Origin: Betaproteobacteria bacterium
GTDB lineage: Bacteria; Pseudomonadota; Gammaproteobacteria; Burkholderiales; Burkholderiaceae_E
Direction: 5' to 3'
DNA: 46,016 nt
NCBI GenBank assembly: GCA_016868375.1
Contig: VGHA01000017.1
Location: 1 to 46,016, forward strand
The position numbers and the translations under genes were made by a program. Below the pieces are notes generated by a model that did no database searches, was not told the DNA's origin, and saw only the letters and a program-made list of their open reading frames with translations. This document shows, piece by piece, positions 33,869 through 42,433 of the stretch. Position 1 is the stretch's first letter, and each line of letters opens with the position of its first letter.

Positions 33869-34519
33869 GTGCAGCCGCCGAACCCGAGTTCTTATTCCTT
33901 GAAGCCCGCGCCTCCAACCCAGTCGCCGCATCTTCGTGACCGGGTGCTGGCGACGAGCCGCGAACTGCTCGCTTCAGGCGGCCTGGCCGCCCTCAGCATG
34001 CGGGAGGTGGCGCGGCGCGCAGGCGTGACGCACCAGGCGCCCTACCATCACTTCCCCGACAAGGAATCGATCGTGGCCGAACTGGTCACCGAGGGCTTTC
34101 AAGAACTCGCCAGACGAATGAGCGCCGCCAACGATGCAGCGGCCCAAGGCGGCAAACCCGAAGTGCTGCGGCGTGCAGCGCAGGCCTACCTGGGCTTTGC
34201 GCTGGAGCATGCCGGCGTGTTTCGGGTGATGTTCCGCCCCGAGATCTGCGACTCCAACCGATTTCCGCACGCACAGGTGGCGGCGCAGAGTGCCCGGGCG
34301 CAGTGCGAACGCCTTGTACGCATCGTCCACGACGGCCGTTTCAGCGAATCCCTGGCCAGCGTGCACTGGGCTCATGTGCACGGCCTAGCCTGCCTGGTGT
34401 TGGACGGACCGCTGGGTGCTCAGTTGACCACCGAAGAGGCCCGCCGCGCACACCTGCTGGAGGCCTCTGAACACTTCATCGGACTGATTACCGGCCAGCA
34501 AACAGGTGCTGACTGCTAG
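33869..34519 (+). CDS. TetR-family transcriptional regulator
   Basis: About 216 aa from a GTG at 33869; the first 20 residues are proline-rich and the start may be further in. The HTH is clear: LATSRELLASGGLAALSMRE, then VARRAGVTHQAPYHHFPDKE at residues about 45-65. The rest is the helical ligand domain, with the TetR_C WHG-type pattern (YLGFALEHAGVFRVMF near 112-127). Divergent from the RND adaptor gene with the dyad at 33810 between them, it is almost certainly the local repressor of the pump. The inducer is unknown. Confidence 0.93.
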   Translation: MQPPNPSSYSLKPAPPTQSPHLRDRVLATSRELLASGGLAALSMREVARRAGVTHQAPYHHFPDKESIVAELVTEGFQELARRMSAANDAAAQGGKPEVLRRAAQAYLGFALEHAGVFRVMFRPEICDSNRFPHAQVAAQSARAQCERLVRIVHDGRFSESLASVHWAHVHGLACLVLDGPLGAQLTTEEARRAHLLEASEHFIGLITGQQTGADC

Positions 34520-34556
34520 GGTCTGCATGGCTCAAGGCATGACATCCAACAGCCCA

Positions 34557-34985
34557 TCAACCACGTATGTAAGCTTCAAGTTGATCGATGAGTAACTTTT
34601 GCTCTACGAGCATCTGCCTAACCACATCACCAATAGAAATTACCCCTACCAGGACACCCTTTTCGAACACCGGCAAATGACGGATACGATGGTCTGTCAT
34701 CAACTGCATGCAATCATCGAGAGGTTGCTCGGCCTGGACAGTGATCAAGTTTGAAACCATCACCTCTTGAACCCGCGTTGTCTGACTGGATCGTCCCTCT
34801 AAGATCACCTTCCTTGCGTAGTCCCGCTCTGAAAAAATTCCGGCCAGCGCGCCTTTTTCAATTACTAGAACAGCGCCAATATTTTTTTCCGCCATGTATT
34901 TGAGCGCATCCAACACCGTATGGTCCGGCAAGACCGAAAAAATCCCTCGGCCGGATGCCTTGATGACTGAACCTACGTTGATCAT
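34557..34985 (-). CDS. Two-CBS-domain protein
   Basis: A 142-aa protein made of two CBS domains: residues about 8-60 (VLDALKYMAEKNIGAVLVIE, then AGIFSERDYARKV) and 72-130 (MQLMTDHRIRHLPVFEKGVL, VGVISIGDVVRQ). Stand-alone CBS pairs bind adenosine nucleotides and act as energy sensors or as partners of enzymes and transporters. The gene is visibly lower in GC than the TetR and RND genes beside it, which suggests separate origin. It has a ribosome site (GGAGAAA) and no obvious operon partner; the small gene at 35104 is upstream on the same strand. Confidence 0.9.
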   Translation of the reverse strand: MINVGSVIKASGRGIFSVLPDHTVLDALKYMAEKNIGAVLVIEKGALAGIFSERDYARKVILEGRSSQTTRVQEVMVSNLITVQAEQPLDDCMQLMTDHRIRHLPVFEKGVLVGVISIGDVVRQMLVEQKLLIDQLEAYIRG

Positions 34986-35103
34986 ATTTTTCTCCGTAAT
35001 TGATGTAAGAGTCCGACACGTACAGGCAAACCAGAGCGTCCGTTAAGTCGGAGCCACTGCCAAAGCATCGATCGCTAGGACTAACAGTTACAGAAAAACT
35101 CAG

Positions 35104-35289
35104 TCACTTCAGATGGGAGCATTCACGCTCAAAAACCTCACGCCTGTTGACCAGTAACGAGTACGGGGCGCCTGGATTTTTTGCTTTAAATTGCTTTTGC
35201 CGATCTTCGACGCAAGTCTCGAAGCGCGACTGGGACTGACAGGCTGCAAGCCCGATCGTCGTCAGCAGAACCACTAGAGGAGATTTCAT
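35104..35289 (-). CDS. Small putative lipoprotein
   Basis: A 61-aa protein with a lipoprotein signal: MKSPLVVLLTTIGLAACQ, lipobox LAAC, modified Cys at 17. The mature part of about 44 residues is charged and contains two more cysteines (ETCVEDRQ and ERECSHLK), which could form a disulfide. I do not recognise a family. The ATG follows GGAGGTCCAGC at good spacing (the GGAGG lies at about 35293-35299). Low GC, as for the CBS gene. The following 298 bp (35290-35587) show no gene or clear structure. Confidence 0.6.
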   Translation of the reverse strand: MKSPLVVLLTTIGLAACQSQSRFETCVEDRQKQFKAKNPGAPYSLLVNRREVFERECSHLK

Positions 35290-35587
35290 GCTGGACCTCC
35301 GCCGGTCATTGATTTACCAATACGTTCAGGCAAAACGAGGACAACGCGGAACCGCGATGGGCTTTCGCTGAAAGGATATCAGTAGAGCATTCAGCTTCTC
35401 AAAGCGACGCTCAAACAGTCATCCCCTTGCGACCTCTCTCGCAGTGAAGTTCAAGGGTGGGTCAACGCGCACTGGCTCGTGACCGCAGCGAGAATGAAAC
35501 GATACGACACAACCGCAACTCAAAAGATCCACGTCAATAGCGCCCCAGTGTAGGCCGTTCGTGGCGAATGCTCAATCTCTCTGGATA

Positions 35588-36970
35588 TCAATCAAGGAAG
35601 CCGAACCGTCTTGGGAGGTAGAGCACCGTTTCGGGCCAGACCAGGAGAATAGCGAGCGCCACCATCTGGAGGATCACGAACGGAACAATACCGCGATAAA
35701 TGTCCGTCATGGTGACCGAGGGCGGAACTGTCCCCTTCATGTAAAACAGTGCAAAGCCAAACGGTGGAGTGAGAAACGCAGTCTGCATGTTGACAGCCAG
35801 CGTGATGGCAAACCAGGCGAGCACCACCTGTTTGCCCTGCAGAAGGGTGCCGAAATCAAGCTTGGCGATGATTGGCGCGAAGATAGGCAGGACGATCAGA
35901 CAGATTTCAATCCAGTCAAAAAAGAAACCCATGAAAAAAACAAGCAGGTGCACGAAGATCATGACCTCCCAGCCGGTATCAAGCCCCATCGCTATGAGGA
36001 TCTCAGCCACAACATCGTCGCCGCCGAGAGCCCGGAACACGTAGGAAAAAAGCGTCGCGCCAAAGATGATGAAAAACACCATGGCGTTGGTGAGTGCTGC
36101 CGAGGTCATGACCTCGCGCAGGATGGTCATTGAAAATCGCCGGTTACCGATAGCAAGAAGGATGGCCCCAAGCCCGCCGACCCCCGAGGCTTCGGTGGGT
36201 GTAGCCCACCCCCCGAATATGGAGCCCAGCACAAGCATGATGAGCAACGCGGGAGGGATGAAGCCCTTGATGATCATTGCCGCATTGAGCGGCTCGCCGG
36301 TATCCCCCCCGCCGCCTGACAAGCTCGGGGCAAGCGAGGGCTTGATGATGCAGGCGACAGCGATGAAGATCACATAAACAGCCGATAGGATAAGCCCCGG
36401 GATGATCGCGCCAGTAAAGAGTGTGCCCACCGGGATGCCAACTAGATCACCCATGATTACGAGCATGATGCTAGGCGGTATGAGGATGCCAAGCGTGCCC
36501 GCCGAGGCAATCGTTCCGACCGAAAGCGCCTTGTCGTAGCCCGCCCTTAGCATCACCGGCAGCGCGATCAGCGTCAGCATGATGACAGAAGCACCGACAA
36601 TGCCGGTGGTAGCTGCCATGATCGTGCCCAGAAGCGTGACTGCGATCGCAAGCCCACCCGGGACGCGGCGCAGCATCAATTGCAGAATTCTGAGCAGATC
36701 CTCGGCCACGCCGCTTTTCTCGAGCATGGTGCCCATGAACACAAACATCGGGATTGCGACAAGCACTTGATTCTGTACCGCCTGCCCGTAGATCCGAGGC
36801 AGCAGGTTGGCGAATTGCGTCATGCTGTAGATATCGAAGAGCATGCCGAGAAAGCCAAAGCCGATGCCGATGGCACCGATCAGTAATGCAACCGGATAGC
36901 CCAGAAACATAATGGCGACCAAAGCAAAAAACATGACCACCGCCAAGTGATTGATCAGCCAGTCAATCAT
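35588..36970 (-). CDS. dctM: TRAP transporter large permease (DctM family, mannitol/chloroaromatic-type)
   Basis: A 460-aa transport subunit. Seen: FLGYPVALLIGAIGIGFGFLG at the N terminus, QVLVAIPMFVFMGTMLEKSGV near residues 68-88, the TGIVGASVIMLTLIALPVM block near 122-140, and SAGTLGILIPPSIMLVIMGD near 155-174. The long MGFFFDWIEICLIVLPIF segment is typical of the subfamily that pairs with TakP-like receptors. Last gene of a P-Q-M unit read leftward, 12 bp after dctQ. Confidence 0.93.
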   Translation of the reverse strand: MIDWLINHLAVVMFFALVAIMFLGYPVALLIGAIGIGFGFLGMLFDIYSMTQFANLLPRIYGQAVQNQVLVAIPMFVFMGTMLEKSGVAEDLLRILQLMLRRVPGGLAIAVTLLGTIMAATTGIVGASVIMLTLIALPVMLRAGYDKALSVGTIASAGTLGILIPPSIMLVIMGDLVGIPVGTLFTGAIIPGLILSAVYVIFIAVACIIKPSLAPSLSGGGGDTGEPLNAAMIIKGFIPPALLIMLVLGSIFGGWATPTEASGVGGLGAILLAIGNRRFSMTILREVMTSAALTNAMVFFIIFGATLFSYVFRALGGDDVVAEILIAMGLDTGWEVMIFVHLLVFFMGFFFDWIEICLIVLPIFAPIIAKLDFGTLLQGKQVVLAWFAITLAVNMQTAFLTPPFGFALFYMKGTVPPSVTMTDIYRGIVPFVILQMVALAILLVWPETVLYLPRRFGFLD

Positions 36971-36982
36971 GCGGTCGCTCCA

Positions 36983-37543
36983 TCATGATCGCGCGAAGGG
37001 CACATAGGCCCGCTGCTGCTGCTCGGGCGTTCCAAAGAGGGCAACCACACAGCGGGCCATCACGGCAACGACGGCAGCAGATATCGTCACAAAGGCGATG
37101 AAAAGGAAGAATTTGACGACCCAGCGGTAGGGAAGGCCAGTGGGCGCATCAGATGACTCATTCTGCATCAGTGAGACCATGAAAAAGTCGTATGAATAAG
37201 GCGTCGCTACCCAAAGGTAGGGGATTGCAAACAGCAGGCAGCCGACCAGTTCAAGCCAGAGTTTTTTCCGCTCGGCCAGGTGTGACGTAAACACATCGAT
37301 CCGAACATGCGCGTTTCGGATGTAGGCGTAGCCCAGCCAGGTGCAGAACAGCACCCCGTGCAAATGCCATTCAAGCTCCTGAAGCCGGGTCGATCCGAGG
37401 CCGGGCAGCTGGAACCCGAACTTGCGGGTGACGACATCGAAGGCAATCGTCACGATGCAGGCGATGAAAGCCCACGCGCCGGCGTCGGCGATGCGGCGCA
37501 GAAGACCTTCGATCAGGTCTGCCAGCCGGAGCAGGAATGCCAT
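36983..37543 (-). CDS. dctQ: TRAP transporter small permease (DctQ family)
   Basis: A 186-aa membrane protein with helices near residues 22-40 (AWAFIACIVTIAFDVVTRKF), 62-80 (WHLHGVLFCTWLGYAYIRNA), 95-112 and 145-165. The LGSTRLQELEWHLHG and AHVRIDVF segments are typical of the DctQ subunits of keto-acid or mannitol/chloroaromatic TRAP systems. It lies between its receptor gene (95 bp upstream, with a strong hairpin in the gap) and the large permease gene. Confidence 0.92.
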   Translation of the reverse strand: MAFLLRLADLIEGLLRRIADAGAWAFIACIVTIAFDVVTRKFGFQLPGLGSTRLQELEWHLHGVLFCTWLGYAYIRNAHVRIDVFTSHLAERKKLWLELVGCLLFAIPYLWVATPYSYDFFMVSLMQNESSDAPTGLPYRWVVKFFLFIAFVTISAAVVAVMARCVVALFGTPEQQQRAYVPFARS

Positions 37544-37574
37544 GAAGGAGTCCTCGACGAACGGCGCGGAAACA

Positions 37575-37599
37575 GGGGCGGCGCACCCAGCGCCGCCCC
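37575..37599 (-). promoter_or_regulatory. GC hairpin between dctP and dctQ
   Basis: GGGGCGGCGC (37575-37584) and GCGCCGCCCC (37590-37599) form a perfect 10-bp stem with loop ACCCA. It lacks a T-run, and it lies in the dctP-dctQ gap, the same position as the nested hairpins at 20264-20340. The likely effect is to protect the dctP transcript and limit permease expression. Confidence 0.72.
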
Positions 37600-37638
37600 C
37601 TCGTCAGAGCATGAGCCAGTGGGCTTGGGTATGGCGCC

Positions 37639-38682
37639 TCAGCGCAGGTAGCCCATGTCCTTCCACACCGCGTAGTTCTTGCGGAACTCGCTGTAGGAGT
37701 CCCAGGCCTTCTTGAACTCGGGGCTCTTGGCCGCCTGTTCGGCCGCCACCTCGTTCCAGGCCTTCTCGAACGCGTCGAGGAACTGCTTGGGCCACTTGTG
37801 AAGCGTGACACCCTTGGACTGGATCTCCTTCATCGCCTTGAACTGCGCGGCCTCGCCCTCGGCGAACTGGTTCAGCATCGTCGCGTCGCAGACGGTCTCG
37901 ATGATCCGCTTCTGGTTGTCGGAGAACTCGGCCCACTTCTTCTGGCTGATGATCAGTTCGTTGATCGTGGCCTGCTGGTGCCAGCCCGGGAAGTAGTAGT
38001 GCTTGGCCACCTGGTGAAAGCCCAGCGTAAGGTCCATCACCGGCATCGAGAACTCGGCCGCATCGATGGTGCCCAGCTGCAGCGCCTGGAAGATCTCGCC
38101 CGCCTGGGTGAGCTGGGTGGATACGCCCAGCTTCTGCATCACATTGGCACCTAACCCAAAGAAGCGCATCTTCAGGCCCTTCAGGTCATCGAGTGTCTTG
38201 ATCTCCTTGCGGAACCAGCCCGATGCCTCGGGCGATATCACGCCGCAGGGAATCACCTCGACGTTGTACTTGTTGTGCAACTCCTTCATCAGCTGAACAC
38301 CGCCACCGTGCTTCATCCACGCCAGGTACTCGCCGACGTCGGGTCCGAACGGCACCGACGCGTACATCGCGAACGCAATGTTCTTACCGGTCCAGAAACC
38401 CGACACCGTCCAGGCCATGTCGAGCGATCCGTTGCCCACCGCGTCGAGGTATTGGTTGGCTGGCACCAGAGCGCCCGGCTCGAAGCCGCGCACGTCAATA
38501 CTGCCGCCCGAGACGATGCGAAGGGTTTCCACCAGCTTGGTCTGGGTGGGTCCCAGCAGGCCGGTATTGCTCGGGAATGCCCAGCCCATCTGTGCTCTCA
38601 CTCGTTTTTCCTGAGCCGCTGCGGGAGCCACCGCCAATGCAAGCAACGCGGCCGCGCAGGCCACACCAATCAAACGTCGCAT
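37639..38682 (-). CDS. dctP: TRAP transporter solute-binding protein (DctP, TakP-like)
   Basis: A 347-aa receptor; the start at 38682 follows AGGAGAC. Signal peptide LIGVACAAALLALAVAPAAA with cleavage near AAAQE. Family marks: RAQMGWAFPSN, YLDAVGNGSLDMAWTVSGFW, KTLDDLKGLKMRFFGLGA near residue 150, then GEIFQALQLGTIDAAEFSMP and FHQVAKHYYFPGWHQQ. This last pair identifies the TakP-type subgroup that binds 2-oxo acids and related carboxylates (also annotated as mannitol/chloroaromatic). First gene of the unit, divergent from a Bug receptor gene at 39074. Confidence 0.94.
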   Translation of the reverse strand: MRRLIGVACAAALLALAVAPAAAQEKRVRAQMGWAFPSNTGLLGPTQTKLVETLRIVSGGSIDVRGFEPGALVPANQYLDAVGNGSLDMAWTVSGFWTGKNIAFAMYASVPFGPDVGEYLAWMKHGGGVQLMKELHNKYNVEVIPCGVISPEASGWFRKEIKTLDDLKGLKMRFFGLGANVMQKLGVSTQLTQAGEIFQALQLGTIDAAEFSMPVMDLTLGFHQVAKHYYFPGWHQQATINELIISQKKWAEFSDNQKRIIETVCDATMLNQFAEGEAAQFKAMKEIQSKGVTLHKWPKQFLDAFEKAWNEVAAEQAAKSPEFKKAWDSYSEFRKNYAVWKDMGYLR

Positions 38683-38782
38683 GAATGTCTCCTGTTTAGT
38701 TAGGTTGTTGGACGCGCAACCAGCCAGGCGCGACCACACCGAGCCACTTTCGGACTCCGGAAAAGGACGCTAACACGGTTGT

Positions 38783-38820
38783 GGGCAAATGCGGATGCAG
38801 TACAAACCCTTGGTTTGCCC
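38783..38820. promoter_or_regulatory. Dyads in the 391-bp gap between dctP and the Bug receptor gene
   Basis: Within the gene-free stretch 38683-39073, CAAACC (38803-38808) and GGTTTG (38812-38817) form a dyad, and GGGCAAA (38783-38789) pairs with TTTGCCC (38814-38820). It is the clearest symmetry in this divergent gap and a candidate operator for one or both units. I see no gene and no confident promoter boxes in the rest. Confidence 0.3.
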
Positions 38821-39073
38821 GGCTGACTCCTCGCCGGAAACTTAGGCCTGAATGGCGGAGGGGACGATCACACAAGGCTCCATCAGCCTATTGGGCCACG
38901 CCTACTGTGTTCCGCCATCTTTCGTTAGTTAGGTCTGCTGCGTGCTGATTCGCTGGCCGGCCTGGTGCTTTACCCGAGCCCGGCGCTCCGAGGTTACCCA
39001 GCCTCGACCAGATGCGACCCAAGCACGGGCAGGCTATGATCCAAATTCAAAAGAAAACCAAGTCGAGGAGATC

Positions 39074-40093
39074 ATGAACTCATTTAAAAAGCCCCCCTGC
39101 GCAATGCTTCGGCCACGGCGTCATCTTCTGGGCGCAGCTGCGGCAATCACGAGCTCGTTGCTTTTGGCGACCGATGCGACCGCGCAAGTATTCCCCCAAA
39201 AGACCATACGTATCGTGGTCCCTTTTCCCGCTGGCGGAACCACCGACGTGGTCGCGCGCATTCTGGCGCAGCGCATGAGCGAAAACCTGGGTCAGCCTGT
39301 CGTGGTCGAAAACCGCGCTGGTGCTGGCGGCTCCATTGGAGCTGATGCGGTGGCAAAGGCCGCCCCCGATGGCTACACCCTGTTGATGCACAATCTCACT
39401 TTTCCGCTCTCGTCGGTCGCGCAGGCGCTCGCCAATCGCTCGCCCTTCAATGTCGAAACCGATTTCGCTGGCGTGTCCATTGCTGTCAATGTGCCGTTCG
39501 TGCTGACCAGCAATCCCGCAGTGCCCGCCCGAAATCTGCGCGACCTGGCCACACTGCTGTCTTCAAATACAAGCCTTCAGTACAACTACGGATCGACTGG
39601 CCCGGGCTCGGCCATGCATGTCCTGGGCGAAGCCTTCAAACGTGAGGCCAAAGTGAGTATGGAGCATGTGCCCTTCCGAGGCGCGGCTCCGATGAAGCAG
39701 GAGTTGCTGGCGGGCCGAATTCAGATCGGGGGTGACCAACTGTCGACCTCTCTAGGAGAGATTCGGGCCGGCACACTGCGCGCGCTAGCTACTACCGGAT
39801 CGCAGCGAATTTCGTCCCTGCCGGATGTCCCCACTGTCAAAGAACTCGGCTTCCCGGCGTTGGAGCTGGAGGGCTGGAATGGACTATTCGTACCTGGCCG
39901 CACGCCTCAGGCCATCATCGATCGCCTGCATCGCGAAGTCGTCGCTGCCATTAAACACCCAGAGGTTTCCAAACGCCTGATGGATATGGGTGCCGAGCCT
40001 GTCGGATCAACACCGGCGGAGCAGGATGGAATATTGCGTCGTCAGATGGATCAGTTTCGGCCCATTATTCGCGATATGAAGATTGACCAGTAG
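39074..40093 (+). CDS. Bug/TctC-family tripartite tricarboxylate receptor
   Basis: A 339-aa periplasmic binding protein; the start at 39074 follows GAGGAGATC. Signal: RPRRHLLGAAAAITSSLLLA, ending ATAQ; the arginine pair with following hydrophobics could allow Tat export. Mature marks: FPQKTIRIVVPFPAGGTTD, QPVVVENRAGAGGSIGAD, KAAPDGYTLLM, the MEHVPFRGAAPMKQELLAGR block near residue 200, TLRALATTGSQR and LPDVPTV. Orphan receptor without TctAB genes beside it; divergent from the TakP-like TRAP unit. The ligand is unknown. Confidence 0.94.
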   Translation: MNSFKKPPCAMLRPRRHLLGAAAAITSSLLLATDATAQVFPQKTIRIVVPFPAGGTTDVVARILAQRMSENLGQPVVVENRAGAGGSIGADAVAKAAPDGYTLLMHNLTFPLSSVAQALANRSPFNVETDFAGVSIAVNVPFVLTSNPAVPARNLRDLATLLSSNTSLQYNYGSTGPGSAMHVLGEAFKREAKVSMEHVPFRGAAPMKQELLAGRIQIGGDQLSTSLGEIRAGTLRALATTGSQRISSLPDVPTVKELGFPALELEGWNGLFVPGRTPQAIIDRLHREVVAAIKHPEVSKRLMDMGAEPVGSTPAEQDGILRRQMDQFRPIIRDMKIDQ

Positions 40094-40265
40094 GAGTAGG
40101 TGGTCATGCTGGCTCGAACTCCCCCTCGCCACCGCACCCCTTATTTTTCCGCATCCTCGGCCCCAGTGCGCCCTGGCGAACCGCTCCAAGTTACACACGT
40201 ATAAGCCCCTGATTTTGCAGGCGCTCTGCGTGTGCAACCGAGAGTAGTTCGAAAGCAGCCTACTG

Positions 40266-40382
40266 ATGCTGGATGCGCAAGCGCCCGATCAACCTGTCCG
40301 GTTGCTGACGATCCGCGACGTGGCTGCGGAGCTGAGATTCGGGCCAAAGGGTGACGATGGGCGGCGAAACTGTAGAAAGTAA
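40266..40382 (+). pseudogene. Short excisionase/AlpA-like HTH remnant (tentative)
   Basis: A 38-codon frame starting MLDAQAPDQPVRLLTIRDVA. The segment LLTIRDVAAELRF resembles the first helix and turn of MerR-like excisionase/AlpA proteins, which normally continue with a second helix (SRRTVYR). Here it runs instead into the ssrA-like sequence and stops at 40380. This looks like a gene start cut off at a recombination site. The surrounding gap 40094-40439 holds only this and the ssrA-like piece. Weak evidence. Confidence 0.3.
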
Positions 40383-40415
40383 GTGTCGCGGGCTGCGGAC
40401 GCGGGTTCAATTCCC
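40366..40415 (+). ncRNA. ssrA: 3'-terminal fragment of tmRNA (ssrA), truncated
   Basis: The stretch begins GAAACTGTAGAAAG and ends GCGGACGCGGGTTCAATTCCC. The second block matches the tRNA-like 3' end of tmRNA (…GGACGCGGGTTCAAxTCCCGCC…), and TGTAGAA fits the segment after the tag-coding part. The match stops in the T-arm: the usual GCCxCCTCCACCA end is replaced by unrelated DNA. ssrA 3' ends are classic integration sites, so this is probably an attachment-site remnant at an island edge and not a working tmRNA. Recognition is by eye. Confidence 0.55.
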
Positions 40416-40432
40416 AAACCGGGAATCGAACC
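40404..40432. repeat. Inverted repeat across the ssrA break point
   Basis: GGTTCAATTCCC (40404-40415) is followed after AAACC by GGGAATCGAACC (40421-40432), an 11-of-12 inverted repeat. The left arm is the T-loop of the ssrA fragment, and the right arm is like the T-loop of a tRNA-like sequence in reverse orientation. It may mark two recombined attachment sites head to head. Confidence 0.6.
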
Positions 40433-40439
40433 GACGGCG

Positions 40440-40727
40440 TTACTTCAGCCCGTACCGTACACCGCGTCCGCTGCCGTGCTGCTCCAGATGGTTGCGCTCG
40501 GTCAGGTCACGGAAGTGCTGCTTCAGGGTGTTGCGACTGGCTCCGGTCAGTTTGATGGCATCCATCATCGTGACGCGTCCGTGCTCGCGGGCGAATTCCA
40601 CGATCTGCAATGACAGTTCAGGCAGCGCGGCCAGCACGATCTTTGCTTCACCTCTTTCAAGCGACTCATCGCCGTATCCAACTCGCGCGCGGGTTTGCGG
40701 TCGGTCTTCTTCACGAAATCCCAACAT
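40440..40727 (-). pseudogene. C-terminal winged-helix fragment
   Basis: A frame of up to 95 codons ends FAREHGRVTMMDAIKLTGAS, RNTLKQHFRDLTERNHLEQH and GSGRGVRYGLK. This is a winged helix of the kind found at the C terminus of Fic/DUF4172 proteins and AlbA-type AAA_4 regulators. The upstream part degrades: another frame reads NVSRCWDFVKKTDRKPARELD, so a frameshift is likely near 40690, and the IS66 element starts at about 40755. I read it as the tail of a larger gene, broken by the IS and a frameshift. Confidence 0.5.
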
Positions 40728-40752
40728 CGACTGACGTTCAAATGGGGGCCGA

Positions 40753-40780
40753 GCGTAACCGCTCTCTGAGCGGCGTTCTT
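40753..40780. repeat. IS66 left terminal inverted repeat
   Basis: 28 bp starting GCGTAACCG and including AGCGGCGT. It matches the right end (43216-43243, read in reverse) at about 21 of 28 positions, with GCGTAACCG and AGCGGCGT shared exactly. The GTAA start is typical of the family. Confidence 0.75.
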
Positions 40781-40781
40781 G

Positions 40782-42415
40782 CTAAGCGGCCAGCGATTCG
40801 ACAGGCGAGCGCAGACGCTGATGAGCGAAGTGCTGCTTCCACAGGCGAGGGGTGAGCAGCGCCACCGAGGCGGCGGGATGGTGATCAATTCGCTGCAGCA
40901 CATCGACCAGATAGTCGAAGGGGTTGATGTCATGCAGCTGGCACGTAACGATCAAGCTCTGCACGATTCCGATCTGCCGCGCACCGAGCTCAGTACAGCT
41001 GAACAACCAGTTCTTGCGACCCAGGGGGATCGGACGCAGACTGCGCTCGAGGTGATTGGTGTCAACCGGCACATCCGGATCGATGAGGAACACCGACAGC
41101 GCATGCCGATGCGCATGCGCATACCCAAGCGCCTGTACGAATCGGTTCGTCGGCAACAGCGCTTTATCCTCGCCTGGCTCGCGTACCCATTGGAAGAACC
41201 CTCCACGATCGGCTTGGCGCGCTCGAACCGGTGCAGGTGCCGACTCTCACCCGTGAGCTTACGCGCTCGGATCTCTTCTTCGATCTTGTAGAGTTTGCCG
41301 ATTCGATCTAGCGCTTCGTTCGCCAGCACTGGTTCGGCCGACTGCGCATTGAAGAACTCCCGCCTGCAATGCGCCCAGCACTGCGCATGCTTGATGCCCG
41401 TCTTCTCGGCATATGCCGCATAGGCTCGATACCCGTCACTCAGCAACACTGCGCTGGGCACAGGCTCCAATCCCGGAATGGCCTCCACCGTAGCGTGCGC
41501 CCGCGTCTCGAAGAACGGGAAGCACACCTCGTCGTGTTCCCCGTACACTGGCCAGAAGTAGCAGCTCTTCAACTTGCCTGGCTCCGCTCGCCCCGCCTTG
41601 ATCGGCGTCTCATCCATTGCCTTCACCCGCGAGGTGCGAACCGAGGCAAGTTGCGCCTCGTAGATCGGCTCGAACAATCCGATCGCTTGCGAGGTCACTT
41701 GCGTCAACCACCCGCGGCTCACCCGAACACCGGACTGCGACATCCGCTGGTGCTGACGGTAGAACGGCAGGTGCCACTGCATCTTGTCGACCAGCATGCC
41801 CGCGATCAGGCTGACATCAGCGCGACTGCCATCGATCACGCCCTGGGGCGCAGGCGGACATGAAAGCGCCTGCGTGTCCTTGCGCTTGATCACTGGCCGC
41901 ACGTACTTGAGCACCACGTAGCTGCCGGGTTGCTGCGCCAGGCGGTGCGAGACCTTCTCGCCAATCACCTCGTACTGATCGGGCGCGGGCCCCTCGATCT
42001 CGGGATTGGCAAGCTCGATCACTTTGACCGGCACGCGTTCTTTATCGAAGAACAGGTTCGACTCGTCCTTGGCGCCTTCGCTGAAGTTGCTGCGCGGGGC
42101 GCGGCGCTTGTGTGCGGGGACATCGCGCTCGGCAGGGGCGGGCGTTTGATCGGGGACGGGCAGAAACTGCCCGAGGTGAAGCTGACTGGGGTCAGCATCG
42201 ACGATTCGCTTCTCGCTCCTGGAGCCGAATACCTGACGGCGGAACCAGTCGATTTGTTCTTTGAGTGATTCGATGTCGCGTTGCAGCTCGGCGTTGCGTT
42301 GGCGCAGAGCGCTCACGTCGGAGACGACTTCGAGCACCTCTTGTGCGGACCAGCGCACCACCTCTTCGAGGCTCGGAGCGTTGACCGGATTCAGTGTCGA
42401 CATGAGTCGAGACAT
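40782..42415 (-). pseudogene. tnpC: IS66 transposase TnpC, frameshifted
   Basis: Start at 42415 (MSRLMSTLNPVN) or 42403. The first frame holds a coiled-coil-like leader (RQRNAELQRDIESLKEQIDW), the LFGSRSEKR-type motif as RQVFGSRSEKR, the zinc-like and DDE parts (KAMDETPIKAGR, VLLSDGYRAYAAYAEK, HAQCWAHCRREF). At about 41198, inside GAGGGTTCTTCC, one base is missing. The protein continues in the next frame as FFQWVREPGEDKALLP, then DTNHLERSLRPIPLGRKNWL and the SLIVTCQLHDINPFDYLVDV end at 40782. The third catalytic acid (NHLERSLRP) lies beyond the shift. The uncorrected frame ends at 40952 in nonsense sequence. Confidence 0.9.
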
Positions 42416-42433
42416 TACACGCAAAGCCAGTGT

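Noticed and set aside
40404-40432. A tRNA gene
   Set aside because: T-loop-like words occur on both strands, but no acceptor, D or anticodon stems can be drawn and the T stem does not pair; the match is to the tail of tmRNA only.
41190-41210. Programmed frameshift in IS66 tnpC
   Set aside because: There is no A6G, A7 or similar slippery run at the shift, and IS66 transposases are normally one frame; a one-base deletion is simpler.
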